This document shows, piece by piece, positions 1-10,084 of a DNA stretch of 64,000 nucleotides (position 1 is the stretch's first letter; every line of letters begins with the position of its first letter). The stretch is from RH-chloro-G1 sp003670575. GTDB lineage: Bacteria > Chloroflexota > Dehalococcoidia > UBA2979. Position numbers and translations under genes: made by a program. The notes under the pieces were generated by a model. That model did not search any database. It was not told where the DNA came from and worked only from the letters and a program-made list of their open reading frames with translations. The DNA lies in NCBI GenBank assembly GCA_947499615.1, contig CANMOP010000011.1, forward strand, positions 3,530-67,529, in the 5' to 3' direction.

Positions 1-1033
1 TGGCGACCGAGACCGGCGCGATCGATGGCGCCAGACGCAGCACCACACGCTGCTCACCGCGGTCGTCTGTCTCCTCATCGTACGCGTCGCAAAGCAGCGC
101 GAACATGATGCGATCGACACCGGCCGCCGGCTCAATCACGTGCGGCACGACGTGTTCATTCGTGTCGGGATCGAAGTACGAGAGCGTGTGCCCGGAGCCC
201 ACGGAGTGCGCACGCAGGTCGAAATCACCGCGGTGCGCGATGCCCTCCAGCTCGCCCCAGCCCCAGGGGTACATGAACTCGACGTCGGAGGTGGCCTTCG
301 AGTAGTGCGCCAGCTCCTTCCCCTCGTGGTCGCGCAACCGAAGATGCTCCGGCTTCACGCCAAGGGTGCGATACCAGTCCATCCGCTCCTGCTTCCAGTA
401 GCGGTGCCACTCCAGCGACGAATCGGGATGGCAGAAGAACTCCATCTCCATCTGCTCGAACTCGCGCGTGCGGAAGATGAACTGGCCGGGCGTGATCTCG
501 TTGCGGTACGAGCGCCCGATCTGCGCGATGCCAAACGGCAGCCGCTTGCGTGTGGTGGTCTGCACATTCTCGAAGTTCACGAACATGCCCTGCGCGGTCT
601 CCGGGCGAAGGTACGCAGTGGACGCGTCCTCTTGCACCGGCCCCACGAACGTGCGGAACAACAGGTTGAACTGTCGCTCCTCGGTGAATCGCCCCACGGC
701 CTTACACACCGGACAGGTGTTGTTCTCCACATGGTCGGCGCGCACGCGGGACTGGCACTCCAAACAGTCCATGAGCGGGTCGGTGAATCCACCGACGTGC
801 CCGGACGCCTGCCAGACGGCGGGATTGGTGATCACCGCGGCCTCGATGCCCACGACGTCATCGCGCCCCTGCACCATTCGGCGCCACCACAGGTCGCGAA
901 TGTTGCGCTTCATCTCCACGCCCAACGGACCGTAGTCGTACGTGGACGCGAATCCGCCGTAAATCTCCGCTGAAGGGAACGCGAACCCTCGACGCTTGGC
1001 GAGCGACGCCAGCGTGTCGAGGTCGGCTTTCAT
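1..1033 (-). CDS. glyS: Glycyl-tRNA synthetase, single-chain class II type (3' end outside window)
   Basis: Charges tRNA-Gly with glycine in the cytosol. The N-terminal 344 residues lie in the window. They carry the opening typical of dimeric (not alpha2beta2) GlyRS, KRRGF then YDYGPLG near residues 14-38, and a zinc-ribbon-like insertion with C90, C93, C107 and C110. Class II motif 2 follows: RPETAQG and later RSYRNEI. The ATG at 1033 has AAGGAAAG just upstream; an in-frame GTG at 1066 with GGAG five bases before it is a good alternative and would add 11 residues. I see no T-box leader. The C-terminal anticodon-binding part is beyond position 1. Identity is certain; the exact start is not. 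Confidence 0.95.
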   Translation of the reverse strand, partial: MKADLDTLASLAKRRGFAFPSAEIYGGFASTYDYGPLGVEMKRNIRDLWWRRMVQGRDDVVGIEAAVITNPAVWQASGHVGGFTDPLMDCLECQSRVRADHVENNTCPVCKAVGRFTEERQFNLLFRTFVGPVQEDASTAYLRPETAQGMFVNFENVQTTTRKRLPFGIAQIGRSYRNEITPGQFIFRTREFEQMEMEFFCHPDSSLEWHRYWKQERMDWYRTLGVKPEHLRLRDHEGKELAHYSKATSDVEFMYPWGWGELEGIAHRGDFDLRAHSVGSGHTLSYFDPDTNEHVVPHVIEPAAGVDRIMFALLCDAYDEETDDRGEQRVVLRLAPSIAPVSVA

Positions 1034-1095
1034 GCCGCTTTCCTTGGGTGAGAGGGCTTCTGTCACAGGTGCTCCGTGATAGTCGAGGTAGAGCG

Positions 1096-1125
1096 AGCGT
1101 AGCATCGGCGTCCGAGTAGCCTCAA
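1096..1125 (-). promoter_or_regulatory. Probable glyS promoter
   Basis: On the minus strand TTGAGG (1125-1120) is separated by 18 nt from TACGCT (1101-1096). The same hexamer pair precedes the MFS gene at 59153-59180, which supports it as this organism's housekeeping pattern. The predicted transcript would start near 1089 and give a short leader. Confidence 0.5.
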
Positions 1126-1209
1126 CCGCGACCGCACTCGCGTTCTACACACGGTGTACGATGCGCCCGTAATGGAGGCGCTACTCACGCCATCGCTGGA
1201 GGGGGACCA

Positions 1210-1329
1210 ATGCGCAAGCTGCTGTTGACCATCGCCGGACTGGCGACCGGCGTCATGGTTGCCGTACTGCTTTCCGCTCGCCACGAACTGGCCGACCCGG
1301 GACGCGCGATGGAGGGCAGCGATGGTTAA
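1210..1329 (+). CDS. Small single-pass membrane protein (39 aa)
   Basis: Unrecognised short gene. A strong ribosome site (GGAGGGGG, about 4-5 nt before ATG) precedes a 39-residue product. It starts MRKLLL, continues with an uninterrupted hydrophobic stretch over residues 4-22, and ends in a short polar, acidic tail: one membrane span. The shape resembles small YtxH-like proteins but is too short to assign. Its stop codon overlaps the start of the c-di-AMP receptor gene (ATGGTTAA, start at 1322, stop ending at 1329), so the two are probably translationally coupled. Whether the peptide touches its partner is speculation. Confidence 0.55.
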   Translation: MRKLLLTIAGLATGVMVAVLLSARHELADPGRAMEGSDG

Positions 1330-1690
1330 CCCCTCGGAGCCGACGCCGACCAAGCTCTGCGTCGCCATCTGCTCATCCACGGACGCCGACGCGCTGGTAC
1401 AGGTGCTGGTCGCGCGCCAGTTCGCCACCACCAAGGTCGCCTCCACGGGCGGATTCCTGCGACGCGGGAACGCCACAATCCTCGCGGGCGTCCCGGCCGA
1501 TAAGGTCGACGAGGTGCTGGCACTCGTACGCGAGACCTGCCACGCACGCATGGAGTTCATGCCGACGCACTCGATCCCGTTCGGCGCGGAGACGGTCATG
1601 GAGACCGGCTTCGAGGCGGAGGCGATCGAGGTCCGCGTGGGCGGTGCGATCACCTTTGTCGTGGACGTGGAGCGCTTCCAGCGAATCTAA
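1322..1690 (+). CDS. DarA/PstA-like cyclic-di-AMP receptor (PII-like, former DUF970)
   Basis: A 122-residue PII-fold protein of the cyclic-di-AMP receptor family (PF06153), which binds c-di-AMP as a trimer. Family hallmarks visible are KLCVAI at the first strand, then TKVASTGGFLRRGN around residues 37-50, matching the conserved loop of YaaQ-type proteins, and a second half with VDEVLALVRETC. I chose the ATG at 1322 because it overlaps the upstream peptide's stop and removes an unconserved extension. No diadenylate cyclase or K+/osmolyte transporter lies nearby, so the controlled process cannot be read from context. Family assignment is firm; c-di-AMP binding is inferred from homology. Confidence 0.85.
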   Translation: MVNPSEPTPTKLCVAICSSTDADALVQVLVARQFATTKVASTGGFLRRGNATILAGVPADKVDEVLALVRETCHARMEFMPTHSIPFGAETVMETGFEAEAIEVRVGGAITFVVDVERFQRI

Positions 1691-1692
1691 GG

Positions 1693-3045
1693 TCAGCCGA
1701 TCGCCGCCATTGGATGCGCGACCGCATCGACCTCCTGTGTCGACACCATCGTCGTCTCCTCGGTGCCACCGTGCTCGGCGTCGCGGGCGGCAACGGAGCG
1801 AAGCGCGCGGCGCAGCACGGATGCAACGGAAGCATCGAACTGCGTGCCCGTCGCCTGCTCGATCACTGCGGTCGCGTCATGCTCGCTGAGCGCCGCTCGG
1901 TACGGGCGTTCCGCTCGCAATGCCCAGTACGTGTCCGCCACGGCCAGAATGCGAGCGGGGAACGGAATCTCCGCGGCGCTCAGCAGGTTGGGATAACCTC
2001 GGCCGTCCGGTCGCTCGTGGTGGGCCTCTACCCAGAGCGCGAGCTCCTCGAAGCCTGGAATCCCTTCCAGCAGCTGCGATGCCCAGCCCGAATGGCGCCG
2101 CATCATCTCCATCTCATCGATCGAGAGGAGCGCAGGCTTCTCGGTGATGTGGCGCGGGACCCCCAACTGACCGATGTCCATGACCAGGCCCGCGGCATGC
2201 AAGGCGCGGCCCGACAGCGCGTCCAGTCCGAGCTGGCGTGCGAGCGCGGAAGCCAGATCCGCGACTCGCTGCGACCGACCGTTCTCGCGCACTGCGGAGT
2301 CGACGACCTTGCCAATGGCCGCGGCAACACGCTCCACGTGCTGCATCGCCGGGCGTCCTTCCCCGGGCACGCGCTCCGTCAGGCGAGTCACCAGGTCGTC
2401 ATCCCAGAGCGACATCCAGACGTGATCTTCGTTGAGCTCGGAGAGGGTCGCCTGCGCGATGCGCACGCCCACCAGTGATTCCAGGTCATCCGGCTGGAAG
2501 GGACGGAGCGTGGCGCGGGCGCGCAGCGGGTTCTCCTGCGGGCCGAGCTTATCGGTGACCCAGTGCGCGGCGACGATCGCGAGTGCCTCCACCGGGACAT
2601 CGGACATGGCCAACCGATGCGGCCGACCCTCGCCGTCCCAGCGCTCGTGCGTGCACTGAATGACGTGCTGCGTTTCCTCGTCGAGTCCCATCAACGACGC
2701 CACCCAGGCGCCGGCGGCAGTGTGCCCGCCCACGGGATCGACGGTAGACGGCACCTCGCGTACGGCGACGCCGGCGTCATGGAGCAGTGCAGCGTAGAGC
2801 AGCCGCCGGCGGGAGCCACCATCCAACTTCAGGCGTCGCCCAAACGCCAGCGCGAGATGTGCCACGCGCGCTGCGTGGCCGATCGGCTGGCCCTCGGCGA
2901 GGTCGAATGCCCCACTGAACTGCGCAACCAGGTCGATTCGCCGTGCGCGAGCTAGCTGCACCGGCGTGTGGTACTGCTGCGCCAGCCTCGGGGAGCGGTA
3001 CTCACCCGCTGCGAGTGTCGTGTCGGCCTTCGCTTGCTGTACCAC
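1693..3045 (-). CDS. Two-domain HD-GYP-like protein
   Basis: About 450 aa with two HD-superfamily domains. The first (roughly residues 20-200) keeps its catalytic signature: GHAARVA, LLHDAG and THERWDGEGRP. The second (about 240-400) keeps the late motif HHERPDGRGYP that defines HD-GYP c-di-GMP phosphodiesterases. However, the expected leading His reads GRSQRVA and the HD pair reads MDIGQ, so two metal ligands are missing. Cyclic-di-GMP hydrolysis is therefore doubtful, and each half may be regulatory. No receiver, PAS or membrane segment is visible. I chose the GTG at 3045, preceded by GGAGG at 8 nt; an in-frame GTG at 3159 would add 38 unconserved residues. Confidence 0.75.
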   Translation of the reverse strand: MVQQAKADTTLAAGEYRSPRLAQQYHTPVQLARARRIDLVAQFSGAFDLAEGQPIGHAARVAHLALAFGRRLKLDGGSRRRLLYAALLHDAGVAVREVPSTVDPVGGHTAAGAWVASLMGLDEETQHVIQCTHERWDGEGRPHRLAMSDVPVEALAIVAAHWVTDKLGPQENPLRARATLRPFQPDDLESLVGVRIAQATLSELNEDHVWMSLWDDDLVTRLTERVPGEGRPAMQHVERVAAAIGKVVDSAVRENGRSQRVADLASALARQLGLDALSGRALHAAGLVMDIGQLGVPRHITEKPALLSIDEMEMMRRHSGWASQLLEGIPGFEELALWVEAHHERPDGRGYPNLLSAAEIPFPARILAVADTYWALRAERPYRAALSEHDATAVIEQATGTQFDASVASVLRRALRSVAARDAEHGGTEETTMVSTQEVDAVAHPMAAIG

Positions 3046-3219
3046 GTTCCAGTCCTCCACTCCGTGCTGCAATGTTCGGCACGGAAGACTGGTTGCGTAG
3101 TGCGGTGCGCACGAAAATCGAGGCTGCCCGCCCACCGTCAGTCGATGGCAAGCAACCACCTCGGTGCGTCAATCATGCGCGCGGTGGCCAATCCCTCTGT
3201 GAGGTGAATGGAAGGGAAA

Positions 3220-3242
3220 CGAGGCGAGGCTACCTCGTCTCG
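3220..3242 (-). terminator. Weak hairpin at the fmdB stop codon
   Basis: Minus-strand CGAGACGAGG, a TAG loop (the fmdB stop) and CCTCGCCTCG form a 10-bp stem with one mismatch, followed by TTTCCCTT. It could end the rnhB-yraN-fmdB transcripts, but the U-run is poor. Confidence 0.4.
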
Positions 3243-3697
3243 TCCGGGAACCACTGCCCATACGGGTCGGCAGACGAAGACTCGGTGCCGCCGTCTGCGG
3301 CATCTTCCAGTTGGATCCGCCGCATCTCGACCCGCTCGCTGAAGGTGTAGTCCGCGTCCACGCGATCGACCAGGTCTTCGCCGGCTTCGGCGCGCTCGGC
3401 CAACTCGCGATAGTTGGTGCCAAGATCCTCGTCGTACTCGCGCCCGGCCTCTTTCGCCCAGCGTGCGAATTGACCGAGGTCGTGCGTCTGCAGCCGCGCC
3501 TGCACCTGTGCCTGGTCAATGTCGTCCAGGCGTTGCTTGGTGCTGCGGGTGCGCGCGAACGTCGACATCAGCCGCTGCAGTTGCTTGCCGCCACAATCCG
3601 GGCAGGCTGGCTCGGCACCCTCGGCGGCGCTTACGGAGCGGAAGAAGACTTCCACCCGCTTCTTGCAGGTCGCGCAGTTGTACTGATAGATCGGCAT
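3230..3697 (-). CDS. FmdB-family zinc-ribbon protein
   Basis: A 155-aa protein starting with the FmdB/CxxC_CxxC regulatory-domain signature. MPIYQYNCATCKKR supplies the first CxxC (residues 8 and 11), and CPDCGGKQLQRLMS supplies the second (residues 32-35), a rubredoxin-like zinc ribbon. The remaining two thirds are charged and helical without a known domain. The family was named after a putative formamidase regulator, but no biochemical role is established. It follows yraN and rnhB on the same strand with a 52-nt gap and may be cotranscribed. Confidence 0.85.
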   Translation of the reverse strand: MPIYQYNCATCKKRVEVFFRSVSAAEGAEPACPDCGGKQLQRLMSTFARTRSTKQRLDDIDQAQVQARLQTHDLGQFARWAKEAGREYDEDLGTNYRELAERAEAGEDLVDRVDADYTFSERVEMRRIQLEDAADGGTESSSADPYGQWFPDETR

Positions 3698-3749
3698 CGT
3701 GCCGCACAGTGTAATCAGTCACGCGGTCCGGTTCCAGACCCAGGCCCGC

Positions 3750-4130
3750 TCAGCCTTCCACCGCGTTGGGAACGTGCTGAATCGACAACAGTCGCCCGTC
3801 GGCGGCGAGGTCGATCGCCACCAGGTCCACCCGCAACTGTTGCGGTAACTCCGGATGCTCCGCCGCAAACGCCTCCGCAAGGCTGGCCATCCGTCGCTGC
3901 CTGGTCGGCGAGAGTGCCTGAACGGCCGTGCCCAGTCGGCTGCCGCGGCGCAACTTCACCTCGACGCACACCAATGTCTCGCGATCGCCAGTGCCTTCGA
4001 TGGTAACGAGGTCGATCTCCCCCTCCCGGCGGCGGACGTTGGTCGCGATGACCCGGTGGCCGCGCTGTTGCAGGTAGTCGGCCGCCATTCGCTCGCCGGA
4101 CGCGCCGAGCCGCGCGCGAGGCGTTGTCAC
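3750..4130 (-). CDS. YraN/UPF0102 endonuclease-fold protein
   Basis: A 126-aa YraN-family protein with the restriction-endonuclease-like core: GxxGExxAxxYL at the N-terminus, then GEIDLVT and CVEVKLRR, which match the D-(E)xK metal-binding motif. The ending LRVDLVAIDL is also typical. It sits 26 nt after the rnhB stop, the order found in many bacteria. The family is thought to act on DNA or in recombination-linked processing, but the substrate is unknown. Confidence 0.88.
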   Translation of the reverse strand: MTTPRARLGASGERMAADYLQQRGHRVIATNVRRREGEIDLVTIEGTGDRETLVCVEVKLRRGSRLGTAVQALSPTRQRRMASLAEAFAAEHPELPQQLRVDLVAIDLAADGRLLSIQHVPNAVEG

Positions 4131-4156
4131 AGCGGCCGTCCGGTCTCCGTGTCACC

Positions 4157-4822
4157 TCAGATCGCGTCGGGCCCTCGAGTCGATCGGTCCAGCGATCGGT
4201 GTGCGTACGCCGCTGCCCGGACTGGCGCCCACGCCTGCCGGTGCTGCGTACATGGCCCGAGTCGCGTCAGCGCTTCCCGATGCTCGCCGGTGGCGTACCC
4301 CATGTTGCGTGCAAAGCCGTAGCCCGGGAACAGCGGCTCCAATTCCCGCATCAACGCATCACGAGCGACTTTGGCCACGATGCTGGCGGCAGCGATCGAG
4401 ACGCACAGCGCGTCGCCATCGATGATCGCCTGCTCCGGGATGCCAGCCGAGACGACCTCGCGGCCATCGACGATCAGCGCGTCGGGCGGCTGCCGGAGTT
4501 CCCTCACCGCTATCCGCATCGCGAGGTGGGTGGCAAGCACGATGCCAATCTGGTCGATGACGTGCGGGGAAACGATGCCGATGCCCCAGTCCGCGTGCCT
4601 GCGGATAGCGGTCGCCAATTCCTCGCGCGCCCGTGCCGTCAGCACCTTGGAGTCGCGGAGGCGGTCGATCCAGGCGGCACGGCTGCGCGGCAGCACCACT
4701 GCCCCGGCCACCACCGGTCCTGCGAGCGGACCGCGCCCCACCTCGTCGACGCCAGCGACGCGCCCGTGGCCGGCACGCCACATCGCCCGTTCATAGCGCC
4801 AGGTCGGCGCACCGGTGGTCAT
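4157..4822 (-). CDS. rnhB: Ribonuclease HII
   Basis: Cleaves the RNA strand of RNA-DNA hybrids and removes misincorporated ribonucleotides from DNA. The 221-aa product has the RNase HII signature VAGVDEVGRGPLAGPVV with the catalytic DE pair. A second acidic site lies in ALIVDGREV and a third in IDGDALCVSIAAASI, followed by VAKVARD. It starts at ATG 4822 and heads a minus-strand group with yraN and fmdB, divergent from ftsH. The C-terminal tail of about 20 residues is rich in Arg and Ser and may be species-specific. Confidence 0.95.
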   Translation of the reverse strand: MTTGAPTWRYERAMWRAGHGRVAGVDEVGRGPLAGPVVAGAVVLPRSRAAWIDRLRDSKVLTARAREELATAIRRHADWGIGIVSPHVIDQIGIVLATHLAMRIAVRELRQPPDALIVDGREVVSAGIPEQAIIDGDALCVSIAAASIVAKVARDALMRELEPLFPGYGFARNMGYATGEHREALTRLGPCTQHRQAWAPVRAAAYAHRSLDRSTRGPDAI

Positions 4823-5051
4823 GCTGGCATCCTATCGGCGCGGAAAGTGGGCGGACAACCTCGCAATTGCCGTCGCGGCGTCGATACCGGCTACCCAGCG
4901 TCGAGGGGAGCAGCCACTGAGGCGACCGATAATCGTTGTGTGGCATACGTGCAGATCGCCGTCCCGCCAATGCTACACTGGATGTCATACCCAGGACGCC
5001 CGTCGGCCTCCGGCGTGCGTGAACGGCTCGTAGGATGGGACACGCTTGCTG

Positions 5052-7028
<1,977 letters not shown>

Positions 7029-7054
7029 CCGGCGTGCTGAGCGCCCATACAGGC

Positions 7055-7098
7055 GTGAAAAGAGCAGGGGCCCCAAACGGGGCCCCTGCTCTTTTCAC
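7055..7098. terminator. Bidirectional rho-independent terminator after ftsH
   Basis: A perfect 20-bp inverted repeat (7055-7074 and 7079-7098) around an AAAC loop, with GGGGCCCC at the tip. GAAAAG at the base gives CTTTTC on both strands. It lies 27 nt past the ftsH stop and could also stop minus-strand readthrough. Confidence 0.85.
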
Positions 7099-7233
7099 TG
7101 CTCGCGGCCCGGGAGCGGCATCGGGCCGCCGGGCCGCCATTGAAGGGGCGCTATCGTCCGCGGCTGTCGATACGAGTGTGGTCACGCTGCGGAGCCTGGT
7201 CGCGTCATGTCGACGAGCGCAGGTGCACCCTCG

Positions 7234-7932
7234 CTACTCGGATGGCGGCGGCACGGCGTGTAATCGGCGATCGGCCTCCCGCTGACGCCGCGCCTTCTTC
7301 ATCTCGTTGCGGATGATGAACGCGTAGAACACCAGCGCCAGCACCAACCCGATCCGAAGCGGCGGATAGTCAGCGAGCGTGCCGTCAGGCTGCAACAAGG
7401 CCCGCCCGAAGATCGCCCCGGCGCCGATCCAGATCGCGTTCGCCACCACCGCGCCGAAGTAATCGAGCGGCATCCAGATGCGCAATGGCATCCGCAGCGC
7501 GCCCGCGCCGAAGGGTCCGAGCGTCCGGCTCACGCTGTTCAGGTGGTAGAAGGGGATCAGCCAGCGGGCGTGTCCGCTGACCAGCGCCTCGCCCATGCGC
7601 AGGGCGGGCCCGAACCGCGTTCCGCGCACCCGCTCGCCGCCCCATCGCCCAAAGGCGTAGGACACCGTGTCGCCGATCAACGTCCCGGTGGTCGCCACGG
7701 TGAACATCCACACGATCGAGGCCTGCTCCTCCCGCGCATACGCGCCGGCGAGGAAGATCATGATGACTCCGGGCACCAGCAAACCCAGACCTACGGTCGC
7801 CTCAGCGGTCGCCGCCAAGAATACGATCGGAGCACCATAGAGTTGAAACAGGGTCGCCAACGTGTGAAACACGAAATCTGCGACCCAGTTAAAGAGATGA
7901 TACGGTCCCAGAATGAGCTCGATGAGGTTCAC
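7234..7932 (-). CDS. DedA-family membrane protein
   Basis: A 232-aa SNARE-associated/DedA protein. Members are polytopic inner-membrane proteins implicated in lipid (undecaprenyl phosphate or phospholipid) flipping and membrane homeostasis. Visible are hydrophobic segments around residues 15-35, 40-65 and 80-95. The family motif region PGVIMIFLAGAYA is followed by the glycine-rich GDTVSYAFGRWGGERV, then a conserved Arg/His loop with FYHLNSVSRTLGPFGAG. The C-terminus is basic. I set the start at GTG 7932, preceded by GGTGGAG, because upstream codons of this frame run antisense through rplU. It is divergent from rplU. Confidence 0.85.
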   Translation of the reverse strand: MNLIELILGPYHLFNWVADFVFHTLATLFQLYGAPIVFLAATAEATVGLGLLVPGVIMIFLAGAYAREEQASIVWMFTVATTGTLIGDTVSYAFGRWGGERVRGTRFGPALRMGEALVSGHARWLIPFYHLNSVSRTLGPFGAGALRMPLRIWMPLDYFGAVVANAIWIGAGAIFGRALLQPDGTLADYPPLRIGLVLALVFYAFIIRNEMKKARRQREADRRLHAVPPPSE

Positions 7933-7990
7933 GGCACTCCACCTGGCAGCATTTCCGCGCTTCTGTTCACGACCACCCAGAGGGTACGCG

Positions 7991-8019
7991 TTGACGCTCT
8001 CGGGGTCGCTGCCTACACT
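7991..8019 (+). promoter_or_regulatory. rplU-rpmA promoter
   Basis: TTGACG (7991-7996), 17-nt spacer, TACACT (8014-8019): the cleanest sigma-70-type promoter in the window. A transcript from about 8026 leaves a 24-nt leader before rplU. Confidence 0.75.
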
Positions 8020-8049
8020 CGTATGACCGCGAATCCATGCGAGGGCTAT

Positions 8050-8361
8050 ATGTACGCGATCGTCCGCACCGGCGGGAAGCAATTTCACGTGCGCGAAGGA
8101 GACCAGATCCTCGTCGAGCGACTTGATGTCGCCGAGGGGGAAGCGGTCAGCCTGGAGGTTCTGCTCTTGGAGCGGGACGGCGCAGTATCCGTTGGCGCGC
8201 CCACGGTGGCAGGCGCCTCGGTGGCCGCACAGGTGGTCGGTCACGAAAAGGGCCGCAAGGTTCTGATCTTCAAGTACAAGAACAAGACGCGTCGGCGCCA
8301 GATCCGTGGTCACCGCCAGGATCACACGCGCCTGAGCATCACCTCGATCACTGGCGCCTGA
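8050..8361 (+). CDS. rplU: 50S ribosomal protein L21
   Basis: Binds domain V/VI of 23S rRNA in the large subunit. The 103-aa product has the standard L21 opening (MYAIVRTGGKQFHV), the central basic GHEKGRKVLIFKYKNKTR and the RRQIRGHRQDHTRL C-terminal signature. ATG 8050 gives the canonical length, with a GAGGG-like site just before it. It leads rplU-rpmA-rpmE from the promoter at 7991. The usual neighbour obgE is not in this window. Confidence 0.96.
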   Translation: MYAIVRTGGKQFHVREGDQILVERLDVAEGEAVSLEVLLLERDGAVSVGAPTVAGASVAAQVVGHEKGRKVLIFKYKNKTRRRQIRGHRQDHTRLSITSITGA

Positions 8362-8461
8362 GCCATCATGGCGGTCGCTCGCTCCCGGGTTCACTCGGGC
8401 GGGCGCGTCAGATGCTCGGTGCGCCACGAATCGATAGCCCCGGACCGGGGAGGAGTTCACG

Positions 8462-8740
8462 ATGGCCCACAAGAAATCCGGTGGTTCCAGCAAGAACGGC
8501 CGAGACTCTAACTCCCAGCGCCTGGGCGTGAAGCGCTTCGATGGCGAAGAAGTAACCGCTGGATCCATCATCGTGCGACAGCACGGCACGCGTTTCCACC
8601 CAGGTGAGAACATGGGTCTGGGGAACGACTTCACGCTGTGGGCGAAGGTCGCCGGCTCCGTGAAGTTCAGCCCGTTCGCCAAGGGGCGCCGCAAGCAAGT
8701 CTCGATCATCCCGAGTGTCGCGTCTGCGGTCGTGGCCTAG
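8462..8740 (+). CDS. rpmA: 50S ribosomal protein L27
   Basis: A 92-aa L27. The N-terminus MAHKKSGGSSKNGRDS reaches the peptidyl-transferase centre and here starts directly, without the cleavable extension seen in Firmicutes. RQHGTRFHPG and KVAGSVKFSPF... are diagnostic. It is preceded by GGGGAGG and lies 100 nt after rplU; L21 and L27 are cotranscribed in nearly all bacteria. Confidence 0.96.
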   Translation: MAHKKSGGSSKNGRDSNSQRLGVKRFDGEEVTAGSIIVRQHGTRFHPGENMGLGNDFTLWAKVAGSVKFSPFAKGRRKQVSIIPSVASAVVA

Positions 8741-8782
8741 CCACCTGCTCGGCGCCAATAGCCAGTTCCGAGGACCCACGAC

Positions 8783-8992
8783 ATGAAAGCCGGCATTCAC
8801 CCCGATTACCTCGAATCCCTCGTCACCTGCTCCTGCGGGCGGACGTGGACGACTCGCTCCACAAGGCCAACGATGAAGGTCGATGTGTGTGCAGCCTGCC
8901 ACCCGTTCTTCACGGGCGAGCAGCGCATTGTGGACACCGCCGGTCGAGTAGAGCGGTTCCGCCGCCGCTACGCCAAGAAGGAAGACGCATAG
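8783..8992 (+). CDS. rpmE: 50S ribosomal protein L31, zinc-binding type
   Basis: A 69-aa L31 that bridges the central protuberance to the small subunit. Zinc ligands are retained: CSC near residues 16-18 and CAAC near 36-39, so this is the C+ paralogue (RpmE) rather than YtiA/RpmE2. The ending FYTG-like HPFFTGEQRIVDTAGRVERF is typical. A terminator follows 30 nt later. Confidence 0.95.
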   Translation: MKAGIHPDYLESLVTCSCGRTWTTRSTRPTMKVDVCAACHPFFTGEQRIVDTAGRVERFRRRYAKKEDA

Positions 8993-9023
8993 TCCACCTT
9001 CCCGCCTCGCACTGAACGCACGA

Positions 9024-9045
9024 GCGCCCCTCCGGGGCGCTTTTG
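9024..9045 (+). terminator. Rho-independent terminator after rpmE
   Basis: GCGCCCC, a TCC loop and GGGGCGC (9024-9040), followed by TTTTG. It ends the L21-L27-L31 transcript. A GGC/GGT triplet run at 9068-9096 lies immediately downstream and has no evident function. Confidence 0.8.
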
Positions 9046-9190
9046 CTATCACCGCCGGTGCGTCTTGGCGGCGGTGGCGGCGGTGGCGGCGGTGACGACC
9101 GTGGCGTGAGAACCGACAGGGCGGCCGTTCTGGGCCCGCTCGCCGGTCGGCCCTCGTCGCTTGCGCCCGTACGTCGTACCGTCAGTGACA

Positions 9191-10084
9191 ATGGCGACTC
9201 CCACCTACGGCGGACAGGCAGTGATCGAGGGCGTGATGATCCGCGGGCAGCGGGCCATGGCCATCGCCGTGCGCCGCCCGGACGGCTCCATCATCCACAC
9301 CGTGAGACGGCTCGGTGGCGTGTATACCAGCGCGCTGCGCCGGATTCCCCTGCTACGAGGCATCGTGGTGTTGTGGGAGACGCTGGCGCTCGGCATGCGC
9401 GCACTCTCGTGGTCCGCCGCCATCGCTGCCGACGAAGTGGACGAGCACGGGCAGGCCCGCCCGCTCGACCTGCTGCAGTGGGTGGCGATGGCCGTTTCGA
9501 TGCTCCTGGGCGTCGGACTGTTCTTCCTCGTCCCGGTGCTGGGCACGGCGTGGTTATCGACGTATCTCTCCAATGTGGTAGTCGTCACCATCGAGGGTGT
9601 CATCCGCCTCGCGCTGCTCGTCGGCTACATCTGGGCGATCGGGCGCAATCAGGAGATCGGCCGCGTATTCCAGTACCACGGTGCAGAGCACATGACGATC
9701 CACGCCCACGAGCAGGGCCGGGAGCTCACCGTCCCGACCATTCGACGCTACCCGAAGGAGCATCCGCGCTGCGGGACGTCGTTCCTGCTGACCGTTGGCG
9801 TGGTAGCGATTTTCGTGTTCGCGCTGCTCGGCGACCCGCCGTTGTGGTGGCGACTGACCTCGCGCATCGTGCTCGTGCCCGCGATCGCCTCGATCGCGTA
9901 CGAGGCGATCCGGTTCGCCGGCTTCCATCAGGAGCGCACCATCGTGCGGTGGCTGTTCGCCCCGAATATCGCACTGCAGTGGCTCACGACGCGCGTCCCG
10001 GACGACGAGCAGATCCAGGTCGCGATCGCCTCGCTGCGCCAGGCCGTTGCCGAGGATGAGCGCGCGACGGCGGAAGCCCGCTAG
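9191..10084 (+). CDS. DUF1385 (YqhQ-like) multi-pass membrane protein
   Basis: A 297-aa protein of the DUF1385/YqhQ family, often encoded near rpmE and prfA in Gram-positive and Chloroflexi genomes; function unknown. The signature GGQAVIEGVMIRG occurs at residues 8-20. Hydrophobic spans lie near 100-125, 130-150, 210-230 and 235-255. The conserved soluble segment FQYHGAEHMTIHAHE is followed by HPRCGTSF, a His/Cys pattern suggesting metal binding. ATG 9191 puts the family motif near the N-terminus, though its ribosome site is weak; an in-frame TTG at 9161 is possible. The stop overlaps the convergent HAD gene by 4 bp. Confidence 0.87.
   Translation: MATPTYGGQAVIEGVMIRGQRAMAIAVRRPDGSIIHTVRRLGGVYTSALRRIPLLRGIVVLWETLALGMRALSWSAAIAADEVDEHGQARPLDLLQWVAMAVSMLLGVGLFFLVPVLGTAWLSTYLSNVVVVTIEGVIRLALLVGYIWAIGRNQEIGRVFQYHGAEHMTIHAHEQGRELTVPTIRRYPKEHPRCGTSFLLTVGVVAIFVFALLGDPPLWWRLTSRIVLVPAIASIAYEAIRFAGFHQERTIVRWLFAPNIALQWLTTRVPDDEQIQVAIASLRQAVAEDERATAEAR

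Noticed and set aside
1034..1209. T-box riboswitch upstream of glyS
   Set aside because: No T-box core sequence or specifier hairpin could be found, and the leader is too short.
9068..9096. GGC/GGT triplet run as a regulatory element or CRISPR-like repeat
   Set aside because: Simple sequence directly after a terminator; no spacer structure.
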